NCBI GenBank assembly: GCA_964492335.1
Contig: CAZBJX010000002.1
Span: 62,001 to 126,000, forward strand
Origin: JAFGCL01 sp964492335
GTDB taxonomy: Bacteria > Chloroflexota > Dehalococcoidia > UBA2247 > RBG-13-53-26
Direction: 5' to 3'
Length of the DNA: 64,000 nucleotides
The notes under the pieces: model-generated
Databases searched by the model: none
The model's input: the letters and a program-made list of their open reading frames with translations, nothing else
What the model was told of the DNA's origin: nothing
Made by a program: the position numbers and the translations under genes
Shown: positions 43,135 to 52,046 of the stretch, piece by piece
Layout: each line of letters starts with the position of its first letter
Numbering within the stretch: position 1 is the stretch's first letter

Positions 43135-44346
43135 GTGAACTCATTGAACGTAGCTTTCTTCATGGCCCTGAGGTCGCTGAGGCGGGGGGACCTGCGGGTG
43201 GTGCTGCTCACGGTGACCATGCTGGTGCTGGTCTACATCAACCTGGTCTTCACGCCATCGCTGCTGTCCGGTGCCGTTCGGCTGATACATCAGAGGACCA
43301 GGGACACGCTGTCCGCGGACATAGTATTGCAGCCCGCGGGCGACACCCCGGTCATCGTCGCTGCGCGGTCCCTGGTGAGCGGTATCGAGATGCTCGACGG
43401 CGTCGAGGCGGCCTGCGCCAGGAACAGCATTGGCGGGGAGATCCGCTACCAGGGGGAGAGCTTCACCTCGGCGGTATATGCCATCGACCCGGTGGGCGAT
43501 GCCAGGGTGTTCAGCCTCTCCGAATCCACCATCGAGGGCCGGTACCTGGAGCCGGGGGACACCGGCCAGGTCTACCTGGGCCTGCAGGTGGCCGGCGCCG
43601 GGAGGACCGGCATCGAGCTGTACGCGAGCTCCCTGAAGACCGTCCACGCCGGCAGCAGGGTGACCATCGACTTCGTCAACGGCCAGCAGCGGGAGTACAC
43701 GGTCAAGGGCATCTTCTACACCGAGTTCGTTCAGGGAGACATCAGGGCCTACATCACCGAGGCTGACTACCACTCAGTGGTCCGGGAGCAGCCCTGGGGC
43801 ACAGCCATGAGCGTCCACGTGAAGCTGGCGAAGGGGGCGGACCGTGCCGCGGTGATAGACCAGGTGATGTCCGAGAGAGCGGGCCTGAAGTACCAGACCT
43901 GGGAGGACGCGCTGGGCGTCCTCAAGAGCATGACCACCAGCTTCGACCAGATCATCAGCATACTGCGGGGCACCGCCCTGGTGGTGGCGGCCATCACCAT
44001 CTTCATCGTGACCTACGTTGACCTGGTGAACAAGAGGCGCCAGATCGGCATCGAGCGGGCCATAGGCATCGCGGCGCCGGCGATAGTGGCCTCGTACATC
44101 ATTCGGGCGGTGGTCTATGCCGGCACCAGCATCGCCGCGGCGGTCCTCATCTTCATCTACCTCATGGTGCCCCTGGAGGCGCGCTACCCCTTCCACTTCT
44201 CCTTCGGGGACGTCATGCTGGTGGTGGACGCGCCGATGCTGGCCTCCTCGGCGCTGGTGCTCCTGGCGGTGGCTGTTGTGTCCGCTTCTGTACCGGCCTA
44301 CCAGGCCGTCAGGACCAGGATCGTGGACGCCATCTGGTCCAGCTAG
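43135..44346 (+). CDS. FtsX-like ABC transporter permease
   Basis: 403 residues from GTG 43135 (GGAGAAG upstream). One helix near the N-terminus (VVLLTVTMLVLVYINLVF), a large extracytoplasmic domain (about 45-265) of MacB periplasmic-core type, and three C-terminal helices (LVVAAITIFIVTYVDLV, then about 325-345 and 370-392) with the FtsX signature NKRRQIGIERAIGI. It is the partner of the preceding ATPase. Its stop shares CTAG with the convergent helicase gene. Confidence 0.9.
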   Translation: MNSLNVAFFMALRSLRRGDLRVVLLTVTMLVLVYINLVFTPSLLSGAVRLIHQRTRDTLSADIVLQPAGDTPVIVAARSLVSGIEMLDGVEAACARNSIGGEIRYQGESFTSAVYAIDPVGDARVFSLSESTIEGRYLEPGDTGQVYLGLQVAGAGRTGIELYASSLKTVHAGSRVTIDFVNGQQREYTVKGIFYTEFVQGDIRAYITEADYHSVVREQPWGTAMSVHVKLAKGADRAAVIDQVMSERAGLKYQTWEDALGVLKSMTTSFDQIISILRGTALVVAAITIFIVTYVDLVNKRRQIGIERAIGIAAPAIVASYIIRAVVYAGTSIAAAVLIFIYLMVPLEARYPFHFSFGDVMLVVDAPMLASSALVLLAVAVVSASVPAYQAVRTRIVDAIWSS

Positions 44347-45599
44347 CCGCCCCGGCGGTAGAAGCCCCGGACGGGCTGCCGGGAGGGGGCGAAATGCCGG
44401 GCGCGGGACTTGACGGGCCGCGCGGCCCCGGCCACCGGGCTCCCGGGGCTGGGCGGGGCGTAGATCAGGGAAGGCGCCGAGCCGTGGTCGAAGCCGTCCA
44501 GCGTCTGGCGCGAGAGGGCCAGGCCCATGGTCTTCTCCAGGGTCCACACCATCTCCCAGTCGGCGGGGGTGGCCAGCGTGAAGGCGTCGCCGGTGCGCTC
44601 GGCCCGGCCGGTGCGCCCGATGCGGTGCAGGTAGGCGTCGGGGGTGTCGGGCATGTCGTAGTTGATAACGTGCGATATGCCCTCCACGTCCAGGCCCCGG
44701 GCGGCGATGTCGGTGGCCACCAGGACGTGGTACTTGCCGCTCTTGAAGCCCTCCAGCGCCTCGTCCCGCTGGCTCTGGGAGCGGTTGCCGTGCAGGCTGG
44801 TCACCCGGTAGCCGGCGCGGCGGACGTGCTGCGTCAGGCGCTCGGCCCGGTGCCGGGTGCGGGCAAACACCAGGACCGACGTGGTCTCGATGGACTTGAG
44901 CAGCGCCAGCAGCAGGGGCATCTTGCGGGTCTCGTCCACCGGATAGAGGGCATGGGAAACGGTCTCCACGGGGCGCATGGGCCCGATGGCGATGCGCTGG
45001 GGATCGCTCATTATGCGGGCGGCCAGTTGCTCGATCTCGGGCGGGAAGGTGGCGGAGAACAGCATGGTCTGCCGGCGGGCCGGGACGTGCTTCAGGATCT
45101 CGCGCACCGAGGGCAGGAAGCCCATGTCCATCATGCGGTCCGCCTCGTCGATGACCAGCACTTCCATCCTGTCGAAACGGGCACAGCCCTGCCCGATGAG
45201 GTCCAGCAGCCGCCCCGGGCAGGCCACGATGATGTCGGTGCCCTGCCTCAAGGCCTTCACCTGGGCGGCGTACCGGACGCCGCCGTAGACGGCGGCGCTG
45301 CGGATGCCCACCCCGGCGCCCAGGGCCCCGATGGCCTCGTGGGTCTGCTCCGCCAGCTCCCGGGTGGGGGAAAGGATAAGCGTCCGGATGCGGCCCCGCG
45401 GCCCGGAGAGCAGCCTCTGCAGGATGGGGAGCACGAAGGCGGCGGTCTTGCCGGTGCCGGTCTGCGCCGTGCCGATGAGGTCCTGCCCCGCGAGGGCGGG
45501 GGGAATGGCCGCCACCTGGATCGGCGTGGGCTGGGTGTAGCCGACGCGGGCGACAGCCTCCAGCAGGCGGGGGTCGAGGTCGAATTCTGGGAAACTCAC
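44343..45599 (-). CDS. DEAD-box ATP-dependent RNA helicase (RhlE-like)
   Basis: 418 residues from GTG 45599 (AAGGAG upstream on the minus strand). All DEAD-box motifs are present: Q-motif YTQPTPIQVAAIPPAL, motif I AQTGTGKTA, Ia PTRELAEQ, II DEADRMMDMGF, III SATFP, then VLVFARTRHRAE, TDIAARGLDVEGISHVINYD and HRIGRTGRAERTG. A short basic tail follows the core, as in the RhlE group. It probably unwinds short RNA duplexes in ribosome assembly or decay. A palindrome 88-102 bp upstream may be an operator. Confidence 0.94.
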   Translation of the reverse strand: MSFPEFDLDPRLLEAVARVGYTQPTPIQVAAIPPALAGQDLIGTAQTGTGKTAAFVLPILQRLLSGPRGRIRTLILSPTRELAEQTHEAIGALGAGVGIRSAAVYGGVRYAAQVKALRQGTDIIVACPGRLLDLIGQGCARFDRMEVLVIDEADRMMDMGFLPSVREILKHVPARRQTMLFSATFPPEIEQLAARIMSDPQRIAIGPMRPVETVSHALYPVDETRKMPLLLALLKSIETTSVLVFARTRHRAERLTQHVRRAGYRVTSLHGNRSQSQRDEALEGFKSGKYHVLVATDIAARGLDVEGISHVINYDMPDTPDAYLHRIGRTGRAERTGDAFTLATPADWEMVWTLEKTMGLALSRQTLDGFDHGSAPSLIYAPPSPGSPVAGAARPVKSRARHFAPSRQPVRGFYRRGG

Positions 45600-45686
45600 G
45601 ATTCTCCTTGCTTCAGAAGCCCGGCGGATGTCAAGGAGATCGTGGTGGGATCAGACGGTGACACAGGCGGTGACTGCTGAAATGAT

Positions 45687-45701
45687 TTTATGTGACATAA
45701 A
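45687..45701. promoter_or_regulatory. 15-bp palindrome upstream of the DEAD-box helicase gene
   Basis: TTTATGT (45687-45693), a central G, and ACATAAA (45695-45701): perfect dyad symmetry in an A+T-rich island between acxC (ends 45765) and the helicase start (45599). Form and position suit a dimeric regulator; it is close to, but not, a CRP/FNR-type site. Confidence 0.45.
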
Positions 45702-45764
45702 GCTCTCAATGCATAACATACGCCGCCCGGGGAAGAAAGTCAAGCACGGCCTTCGTCTTCCGGG

Positions 45765-46316
45765 TCAGGGGCGGTTCGCCCTCCAGGACAGCGTGACCTC
45801 GCTTGACAGGTCGGTGGCTTCCCCGGCGGCCGGCAGAGGCTGCCCCAGCCAGTCCCGGTAGAAGGCGTCCAGGTCCGGCAGGAACTCGAAGATGATGGGG
45901 CACCCCACGGGGACGCTCTCCACCTTCAGCAGGGCGCCGCACCCGGGGCAGTAGAACTCCCGCACCTCGCAGAAGTCGGGGTCGGGGCACCGTATGCCGG
46001 GATAGACCTCCTCCAGCTTCTCACGGGTGTCCCGGACGAAGATGAGGGCGGCCAGCTTCCAGTTCTTGCGGTAGTCCCCCAGCTCCTGCCCGCAGTCGCA
46101 CTTGACGATGCGTTCGGCCCCCTTCTGGACAATGTAGAGGTGCTCTCCGATGGGGAGCAGTATCCTCTCCTTCCAGGGGACGCGTTCCTGCAGTATCTCG
46201 ACGTACTTCAGGAAGCGGTCGTCGTCCTTGGGCCGGCTCATGATCTCCTTGATCTTCTCCCAGGGGAGCCTGCCGTCGTAGAGGTCCTTCAGGTCCTGTT
46301 TGCTGTACGACATCAT
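45765..46316 (-). CDS. acxC: acetone carboxylase gamma subunit
   Basis: 183 residues from ATG 46316 (GAGAGGTGAG upstream); the second ATG at 46313 is also possible. It matches AcxC, the small subunit of the (alpha beta gamma)2 acetone carboxylase, in length and sequence: LYDGRLPWEKIKEIMSRPKDD near residue 11, LLPIGEHLYIVQKG, VKCDCGQELGDYRKNW (CxC pair), REFYCPGCGALL (CxxC pair), FEFLPDLDAFYRDWLGQPL. The four Cys likely bind a metal. Last gene of the acxABC operon, 8 bp after acxB. Confidence 0.92.
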   Translation of the reverse strand: MMSYSKQDLKDLYDGRLPWEKIKEIMSRPKDDDRFLKYVEILQERVPWKERILLPIGEHLYIVQKGAERIVKCDCGQELGDYRKNWKLAALIFVRDTREKLEEVYPGIRCPDPDFCEVREFYCPGCGALLKVESVPVGCPIIFEFLPDLDAFYRDWLGQPLPAAGEATDLSSEVTLSWRANRP

Positions 46317-46324
46317 CTCACCTC

Positions 46325-48523
46325 TCAGAAAGCGAAGTTGCCGGGCAGGCCCCAGAAGTCCTTGTACTCCCGGGTGAATCCCTCGGAGAGCTTCATGCTG
46401 CTCTGGTACATCTCCACCAGCAGCGGGTCCAGGCGCTTGTCCAGTATGCGCTGCCGCGCCTGCTGCCACCACTGCTCCACCGGCACGCCGCGCTCCAGCC
46501 GCTCCCGGCGCCTGGCCTGGCGCAGCTTCGCGGTGGCCTCCTCGTCTATGCGCCACTCCTTCGCCTGCTCATCGTAGCCGGCCTCGATGCAGTACATCCT
46601 CCGGGTGATGTCGAGGTTGGTCAGGCCGTTGTCCAGGTCCGCCTTCTGCAGGGCGGGATCCCTCTCGATGGGGTCGCCCAGGCCCCCCGGGGAGCCGTTG
46701 TCCGCGATGAGCAGGTCCTTGTCCTTCACCTCGATGGTCGGAGGCATGTGATTGAAGTGGGTGATATCGGCATGGGGGTAGTCCAGGAATGTCCTGGGGT
46801 CGCCGATCTCGTGGATGAGCGGCAGCCGCCTGTTCACCGTGTCCTTGAAGTCGTGGTAGCGGACCAGGAAGGTATTGCGCTTCCCGCCCGGGTAGCCGCC
46901 GAAGAGCCCCAGGTTGGGGATGATGCGGTCGTGGGCGCAGCCGATGGCCCCGCTGCCGATGCCCACGGTCACCCGGTGGAGCATGTCCATGGTGGGCATG
47001 GAGAGGCCCGAGCGGTAGCGGCCGCAGCCCACGGAGTACGGCTCCAGCATCCGGCACATGTATATCTCCGGGATGAACAGCTGCCACACCTCCCAGTTCC
47101 CCGTGTCCGTCTCCAGGGTGGCTATCCAGGCCCCGGTGTCCACCCCGTCGCAGACCCCGCTGGCGCCGCAGCCGAAGTTGCCGGTGGTGCCGGCCAGCAT
47201 GGGGCGCTTCACCCCGAACTGGTCGAAGCCGGCCAGCTGCCAGCCGGAGCTGGAGATCTTGTTGAAGACCTCCTCCCGGAACCCCCGCATGTAGAAGGCG
47301 GTCCCCAGCATGCCCACCCAGAGGCTGAACACGTCAATGGCCGCTGGCCAGGGATTGCCGGTGGCCAGCTTCTTGATGAGGCTGGGATTGAACAGCGAGT
47401 CCACCGGCGGCGTCTTGATCTCGCAGGGCAGGAGCGACCCCAGGTTCGCCCGCCCGTCGTAGGAGAGGGTCTGAACGACGGATATGGACAGCGCGCCGTA
47501 CAGCCCCTTGGGCGTGGGGTTGAAGGGGTGCCAGCCCCACTCGCCCACCCCGTCGAAATCCAGCACCAGCCGGCCCTCGGGCAGGATGTCCATCCGTATG
47601 GGTATCAGCCGTATCACGTCCCTCTTGCCGGGCAGCCACGAGGTCGGCGTATCGGCCATGTAGATCTCGAAGGGGACCACGTCCTTGTAGCGCCCCGGTA
47701 TGGTGCGCTGCCGGATGCGGGCCACCTGGCTGCGCCGCTCTTCCTCGATGAGCTCCCTCATGCCCTTCTTGAAGTACTCCAGGCCGAAGTCGCCGATGAT
47801 GCTCTTGATCTCTTCGCGGACCCGGATGTTGGCCGCCACGGCGCCCTTGCGGTCCAGGAGGAACATGTCGGCCATGTCCAGGCTCATCTCGATCTTGATC
47901 TCGAAGTCCCGCCGCAGCCTGTCCCCGGAGCCCACCTTCTCGCAGCAGAACTTGAGGCCGTCCGCCCCCCGCTCCACGGCCGTGGTGGGCATGCAGCCGG
48001 GGCTGACCGCGCCCACGTCCATCTCCATGATGACGGTGCACACCCAGGCCACCAGCTCGCCCTCCCAGAAGACCGGCAGCAGGTCGTAGAGGTCCGCGGC
48101 GTGGATCCCGGCGATCACCGGGTCATTGGCCAGGAACAGGTCGCCGTCGTTGATCCCCACGTCCTGCTCGTAGTTGTTCTCGATCATCCAGGTGATGTTG
48201 TCGCCCATGAGGCGGACGTGGACCTGGATCCCGGTGGACTGCAGCACGTTGTCCCCCTCGGGGGTGTAGATCCCCATGCACAGCTCGGCCACCTCGCGGA
48301 CGTACGGCGATCCGGACACCATCTTGCAGGTCTCCCGCCCGGCAATCAGAGAGGACATCATGCGGGAGTGGAAGAGCTCCGCCCTGACCGGGTCGCTCTT
48401 GAGCACCTGCGGGTCCGTCACGCCGGCGTAGCAGCCGGTCTCCTTCAGCAGACGGCGGCCCTCCTCAAGCATCTGCTTCAGCGTCCTGCCCCCCTCGCCG
48501 ATCCCCTTCTTGTGGTTGCTCAT
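46325..48523 (-). CDS. acxB: acetone carboxylase alpha subunit (HyuB-like)
   Basis: 732 residues from ATG 48523, with AGAGGAGG on the minus strand. HyuB/HydB-family member with acetone-carboxylase features: KQMLEEGRRLLKETG near 15-29, ELCMGIYTPEGDNVLQSTG, HVRLMGDNITWMI, NDGDLFLANDPVIAGIHAAD and, at the C-terminus, LVEMYQSSMKLSEGF. This subunit is thought to carboxylate the enol phosphate of acetone to acetoacetate, using bicarbonate and ATP. Acetophenone carboxylase and hydantoinase relatives are possible, but the small AcxC-type gamma subunit next door favours acetone carboxylase. Confidence 0.9.
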   Translation of the reverse strand: MSNHKKGIGEGGRTLKQMLEEGRRLLKETGCYAGVTDPQVLKSDPVRAELFHSRMMSSLIAGRETCKMVSGSPYVREVAELCMGIYTPEGDNVLQSTGIQVHVRLMGDNITWMIENNYEQDVGINDGDLFLANDPVIAGIHAADLYDLLPVFWEGELVAWVCTVIMEMDVGAVSPGCMPTTAVERGADGLKFCCEKVGSGDRLRRDFEIKIEMSLDMADMFLLDRKGAVAANIRVREEIKSIIGDFGLEYFKKGMRELIEEERRSQVARIRQRTIPGRYKDVVPFEIYMADTPTSWLPGKRDVIRLIPIRMDILPEGRLVLDFDGVGEWGWHPFNPTPKGLYGALSISVVQTLSYDGRANLGSLLPCEIKTPPVDSLFNPSLIKKLATGNPWPAAIDVFSLWVGMLGTAFYMRGFREEVFNKISSSGWQLAGFDQFGVKRPMLAGTTGNFGCGASGVCDGVDTGAWIATLETDTGNWEVWQLFIPEIYMCRMLEPYSVGCGRYRSGLSMPTMDMLHRVTVGIGSGAIGCAHDRIIPNLGLFGGYPGGKRNTFLVRYHDFKDTVNRRLPLIHEIGDPRTFLDYPHADITHFNHMPPTIEVKDKDLLIADNGSPGGLGDPIERDPALQKADLDNGLTNLDITRRMYCIEAGYDEQAKEWRIDEEATAKLRQARRRERLERGVPVEQWWQQARQRILDKRLDPLLVEMYQSSMKLSEGFTREYKDFWGLPGNFAF

Positions 48524-48563
48524 TCTGACCTCCTCTGGCCCGCTTCGCCCGGTCACCCGGCCC

Positions 48564-50714
48564 CTACGCCAGCCACATCAGCGTCCATTCGTCCATCCTG
48601 ATGCTCCGGCCCGGGGGGAGGAAGAGGGTGGTGGCGGGGGCCTCGATGACGGCCAGGCCGTGCACCTCGTTGCCCGGCCGCAGCCTGTCCATGTCATAGA
48701 CGGCCGCCGTGGCCCAGGACCCGTCGTAGTAGACCTTTCTCTCCCCCTTGACCGCCCCGGGGGGCGGGGCCTTTCCCTCCAGGGGCCGCTTCGCCAGGCG
48801 GGGCTTCACCTTGGGGACGCTGGCCGTTATGCCCAGCTCCATTATCTGGAACCCGGCCCGCTCGTGCTTGGCCACCCCGGCGTAGATCCTCTCGTAGAGC
48901 GCCTCGAAGGCCGCCAGCAGGGCGTCCATGTCCTCGGGGCTGTTGATGCGGGAGACCGGGGAGACCACCTCCAGGTCCTCCATCTGCCCGCCGTAGCGGA
49001 CGTAGGCAATCTGCTGCACCCGTGCCTGGCCCCACGGCAGTCCCTCCTCTTCGAAGTCGGCGGCGGCCTGCCTCTCCAGTTCGTCCCAGCCCACGTTCAA
49101 CAGCAGCTGGCCCATCAGCATCTTGTAGGCGCCGTCCGCACCGGGGGGAATGAGGACCGGGGTGGACTTCTGGTAGCGGTGGCTGATGTCCTCCGCGGCG
49201 CAGCCGAAGGAAGAGAAGCCGGCCGCCCAGGGCATGGTGGCCACCCCGCGGAAGGGCAGGCCCTCGGTGTAGCCGGCCAGGTGCATGGGGCCTGCGCCGC
49301 CGAAGCAGAGCAGGTTGAAGTCCGTCGGAGAGAAGCCGCGGGCGTAGAGGACGGAGCGGATGTGCTCCTTCATGCGGCTGTTGATCAGCCGGTACACGCC
49401 GTCGGCGAAGTAGTAGGGGTCCACCCCCAGGACGTCGGCGCACCTCTCCTTGACGGCCCGGAAGGCCCTGTCCGTATTCAGCTTCTTCTTGCCGCCGAGG
49501 TAGTTGTCCGGGTTGAGGATGCCCATGATCAGGACGCAGTCCATGACGGTGGGGATATCGTTGCCCATCTCGTAGCACACCGGCCCGGGGTCGGCGCCGC
49601 TGCTCTCGGGGCCGATGGTAATCCTCCTGGTGATGGGGTCGATGGTCACGTACATGCCGGTGCCGGCCCCTATGGTGTCCATCTGCAGGGTGGGGATGTT
49701 GTAGATGCGGCGGTTGATGACCACCTCCCGCTCGATGACCGGCTGCCCGCCCCTGATGAGCCCCACGTCGAAGCTGGTGCCGCCCATGTCGGAGCACACC
49801 CAGTTCTGCACGCCCACGCTGCCGGACAGGTAGCGGGCCCCCATGAGCCCCCCGATGGGCCCGGAGAAGCTGGCCTCGTATATGCGGGGATAGCGGATGT
49901 TGGTCAGCCCGCCGTGGGCCAGCACTATCTGCAGGGGATGGCGGTACCCGTTGTCCTGCAGCCGCCTTTCGATCTTCGTCAGCTGCTCCCGGCCCGGCTC
50001 GGCCACGTAGGCGTGGAGCACGACGGTGTTCAGGCGGCCCACCTCGCGCATGATGGGGCAGATCTGGTGCGATAGATAGACGGGGACCTTCCGGCCGCGC
50101 TTCTTCATCACCTCGCCGGCCAGCTCGGCTACCCTGATCTCGTGGGCCGGATTGAGGAAGCTCTGGAGCAGGCACACGGCGATGGAATCGACGTTCTCAT
50201 CCAGCAGCTCTTCGACGGCCTGCGCCACCATGTCCTCGTAGAGGGGGACCACCTCTTCCCCGAACATGTCTATCTCGCCCTCGGCGCCCTTCACCAGCCT
50301 GCGGGGGACCAGGGGCGGGTTGCTGCGGTGAGTGACCTGGTGCAGCAGGTCCTGGTAGGAGTAGCCCTTCCACTTGCCGGCGCTGCGCTCGTGCAGGAAG
50401 ACGTCTTCGTCTCCACGCTTGGTGATGACGCCCACCCTGCGGCCGGTGACGGTGATCAGGGCGTTCATCATGGCGGTGCCGCTGTAGACGGCCGCCTCCA
50501 CGCCCGGCAGGATGCTGCCGGCCTCGCGGGCGAAGTCGGTCCCCCAGTACTCGAAGCCGTCCGCCAGCGATTCCCAGAAACCCTCGGACTGGTCGTGGGG
50601 CGTGGTGGCCGCCTTGCCGATGGTGAAGTTGCCGTCGGCGTCCACGATCATCATGTCCGTCAAAGTCCCGCCGGCGTCACTGGCGATGATCTGCACCCGT
50701 CGCTTGGCACTCAT
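48564..50714 (-). CDS. acxA: acetone carboxylase beta subunit (HyuA-like)
   Basis: 716 residues from ATG 50714 (GAGGACACCGC upstream). HyuA-type ATPase fold: ASDAGGTLTDMMIVDADGNF (residues 11-30), SGTAMMNALITVTGRRVGVI, EGEIDMFGEEVVPL, CSDMGGTSFDVGLIRGG (about 311-327) and the tail IEAPATTLFLPPGRSIRMDE. The subunit phosphorylates substrate and bicarbonate with ATP (AMP-forming in characterised enzymes). The DAGGT in place of the hydantoinase DVGGT is typical of acetone carboxylase. First gene of the operon, divergent from a two-component pair at 50901. Confidence 0.91.
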   Translation of the reverse strand: MSAKRRVQIIASDAGGTLTDMMIVDADGNFTIGKAATTPHDQSEGFWESLADGFEYWGTDFAREAGSILPGVEAAVYSGTAMMNALITVTGRRVGVITKRGDEDVFLHERSAGKWKGYSYQDLLHQVTHRSNPPLVPRRLVKGAEGEIDMFGEEVVPLYEDMVAQAVEELLDENVDSIAVCLLQSFLNPAHEIRVAELAGEVMKKRGRKVPVYLSHQICPIMREVGRLNTVVLHAYVAEPGREQLTKIERRLQDNGYRHPLQIVLAHGGLTNIRYPRIYEASFSGPIGGLMGARYLSGSVGVQNWVCSDMGGTSFDVGLIRGGQPVIEREVVINRRIYNIPTLQMDTIGAGTGMYVTIDPITRRITIGPESSGADPGPVCYEMGNDIPTVMDCVLIMGILNPDNYLGGKKKLNTDRAFRAVKERCADVLGVDPYYFADGVYRLINSRMKEHIRSVLYARGFSPTDFNLLCFGGAGPMHLAGYTEGLPFRGVATMPWAAGFSSFGCAAEDISHRYQKSTPVLIPPGADGAYKMLMGQLLLNVGWDELERQAAADFEEEGLPWGQARVQQIAYVRYGGQMEDLEVVSPVSRINSPEDMDALLAAFEALYERIYAGVAKHERAGFQIMELGITASVPKVKPRLAKRPLEGKAPPPGAVKGERKVYYDGSWATAAVYDMDRLRPGNEVHGLAVIEAPATTLFLPPGRSIRMDEWTLMWLA

Positions 50715-50790
50715 GCGGTGTCCTCCTGTCGAAGGTGGTGGGCCCCCCCTGTTGTCGACGCCAAGAATAGCCACCGGCGCACAAACCTGT

Positions 50791-50811
50791 CTGTCAGGAA
50801 TTGCCTGACAG
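50791..50811. promoter_or_regulatory. operator-like inverted repeat in the acxA/sensor-kinase divergent promoter
   Basis: CTGTCAGG (50791-50798) and CCTGACAG (50804-50811) are perfect 8-bp complements around AATTG. The dyad lies 11 bp upstream of the -35 of the kinase promoter and about 77 bp from acxA's start, so a bound regulator could affect both directions. Confidence 0.55.
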
Positions 50812-50822
50812 GGGCGGCGAAG

Positions 50823-50851
50823 TTGACGTAACGTCCGGGCGGGGATATCAT
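50823..50851 (+). promoter_or_regulatory. promoter of the histidine kinase gene
   Basis: TTGACG (50823-50828), exactly 17 bp, TATCAT (50846-50851). The predicted start is near 50858, giving a leader of about 43 nt. Confidence 0.65.
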
Positions 50852-50900
50852 CTGGGCGCGGGCCTGGTGGCAGCGGGGCCTGCCGCCTGACTGTGGGGCC

Positions 50901-52046
50901 ATGACGAACGAAGCCGTGGAAGCCGGAGACCGACGTCGGGGGCGCTGCCGCGTCCTGGCCGAAGGTGAGGCCCATTTCGCCTGGGTCATGGACATGGACT
51001 GCGGGGTGGGCAGCCTGACGGCTTCCGGCTGGCGCCTGCTGGGGTATGGTGGCGATGATGCCGGCCGCCGGCCGGGCACCCTGGTCACGCCGGGGAGCCT
51101 CAGCCTGTGCCGGGAGGCGCTCCGGGAGATGCTGCAGCATGACCGCGGGCACCCCGGCGGCCCCTCGCGGGACTGGGCCCTGGAGATGGAGTTCATCCGG
51201 CGGGACGGCTCCGTGCTGCCGGTGGAGGCCACGGCCAGCCTGATGCGGGGGCAGGACGGCCATCCCTGCGGGGTGGTGTGCGTGGCCCGCGGCGGCCCCC
51301 TGCCCGGGGAGGAGGAAGGCCCCTTACGCAGCGAGGAGGACCTCAAGAGGTCCGAGTCCCGGCTGCGGCTGCTGACCCAGAGGATGCTCGAGATCCAGGA
51401 GACGGAGCGGGCCCGGTTCGCCCGGGACCTGCACGACGAGCTGGGCCAGGAACTGGTCTTCCTGAAGATGCTGGCCCGGTCGCTGGCCATGAGCCTGGAC
51501 GGCGTGCCGCAATTGCAGGAGAAGGCGGTGGAGATCTCCGGGATGGCCGAGCGCCTCAAGACCACGTCCAGCCGGATCGCCGCCAGCATCGGGCCGGGCA
51601 TCCTGGACGGCCTGGGCCTGGTGCGGGCCGTCGAGTGGTGCGCGGAGGACTTTGAGCGGCGCACCGGCATCTCCTGCCCCGTGGACACCCCCGCGGGGGA
51701 CATCGGCGTGCCCCGGTCCGCCGCCTCGGCGGCCTATCGCATCCTTCAGGAGGCGCTGACCAACGTCTGGAGGCATGCCGGCGCCTCGCAGGTTGAAGTG
51801 AAGCTGGTGAGGGAGGGGGACTGGGTGGTGCTCACTGTCGCCGATGACGGGGTGGGCATCAGCACGGGGCTGCTGTCGCGGAAGTCCACCCTGGGCTTCC
51901 TGGGTATGCACGAGAGGGCCCGGCTGGCGGGGGGCACGCTGAAGGTGGCCAGCGGCTCCGGCCGGGGCACGCGGATAGTGGTCCGCCTGCCCTTGACGGA
52001 CGCCCAGGCAGGCCCCCGGCCGCAGTCAGCGGGGGCCTGGCTGTGA
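50901..52046 (+). CDS. PAS-containing histidine kinase (NarL-type, HisKA_3)
   Basis: 381 residues without membrane helices, so a soluble sensor. An N-terminal PAS-like region (about 25-130, with GSVLPVEATASL) is followed by a HisKA_3 dimerisation domain, ERARFARDLHDELGQEL with phospho-acceptor His178, and a HATPase domain: RILQEALTNVWRHAGAS, VADDGVGI, LGMHERARLAGGTLKV, GRGTRIVVRLP. It overlaps its response regulator by 4 bp. Divergent from acxABC, so it probably controls acetone use. It resembles the kinase at 57055-58233. Confidence 0.92.
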   Translation: MTNEAVEAGDRRRGRCRVLAEGEAHFAWVMDMDCGVGSLTASGWRLLGYGGDDAGRRPGTLVTPGSLSLCREALREMLQHDRGHPGGPSRDWALEMEFIRRDGSVLPVEATASLMRGQDGHPCGVVCVARGGPLPGEEEGPLRSEEDLKRSESRLRLLTQRMLEIQETERARFARDLHDELGQELVFLKMLARSLAMSLDGVPQLQEKAVEISGMAERLKTTSSRIAASIGPGILDGLGLVRAVEWCAEDFERRTGISCPVDTPAGDIGVPRSAASAAYRILQEALTNVWRHAGASQVEVKLVREGDWVVLTVADDGVGISTGLLSRKSTLGFLGMHERARLAGGTLKVASGSGRGTRIVVRLPLTDAQAGPRPQSAGAWL

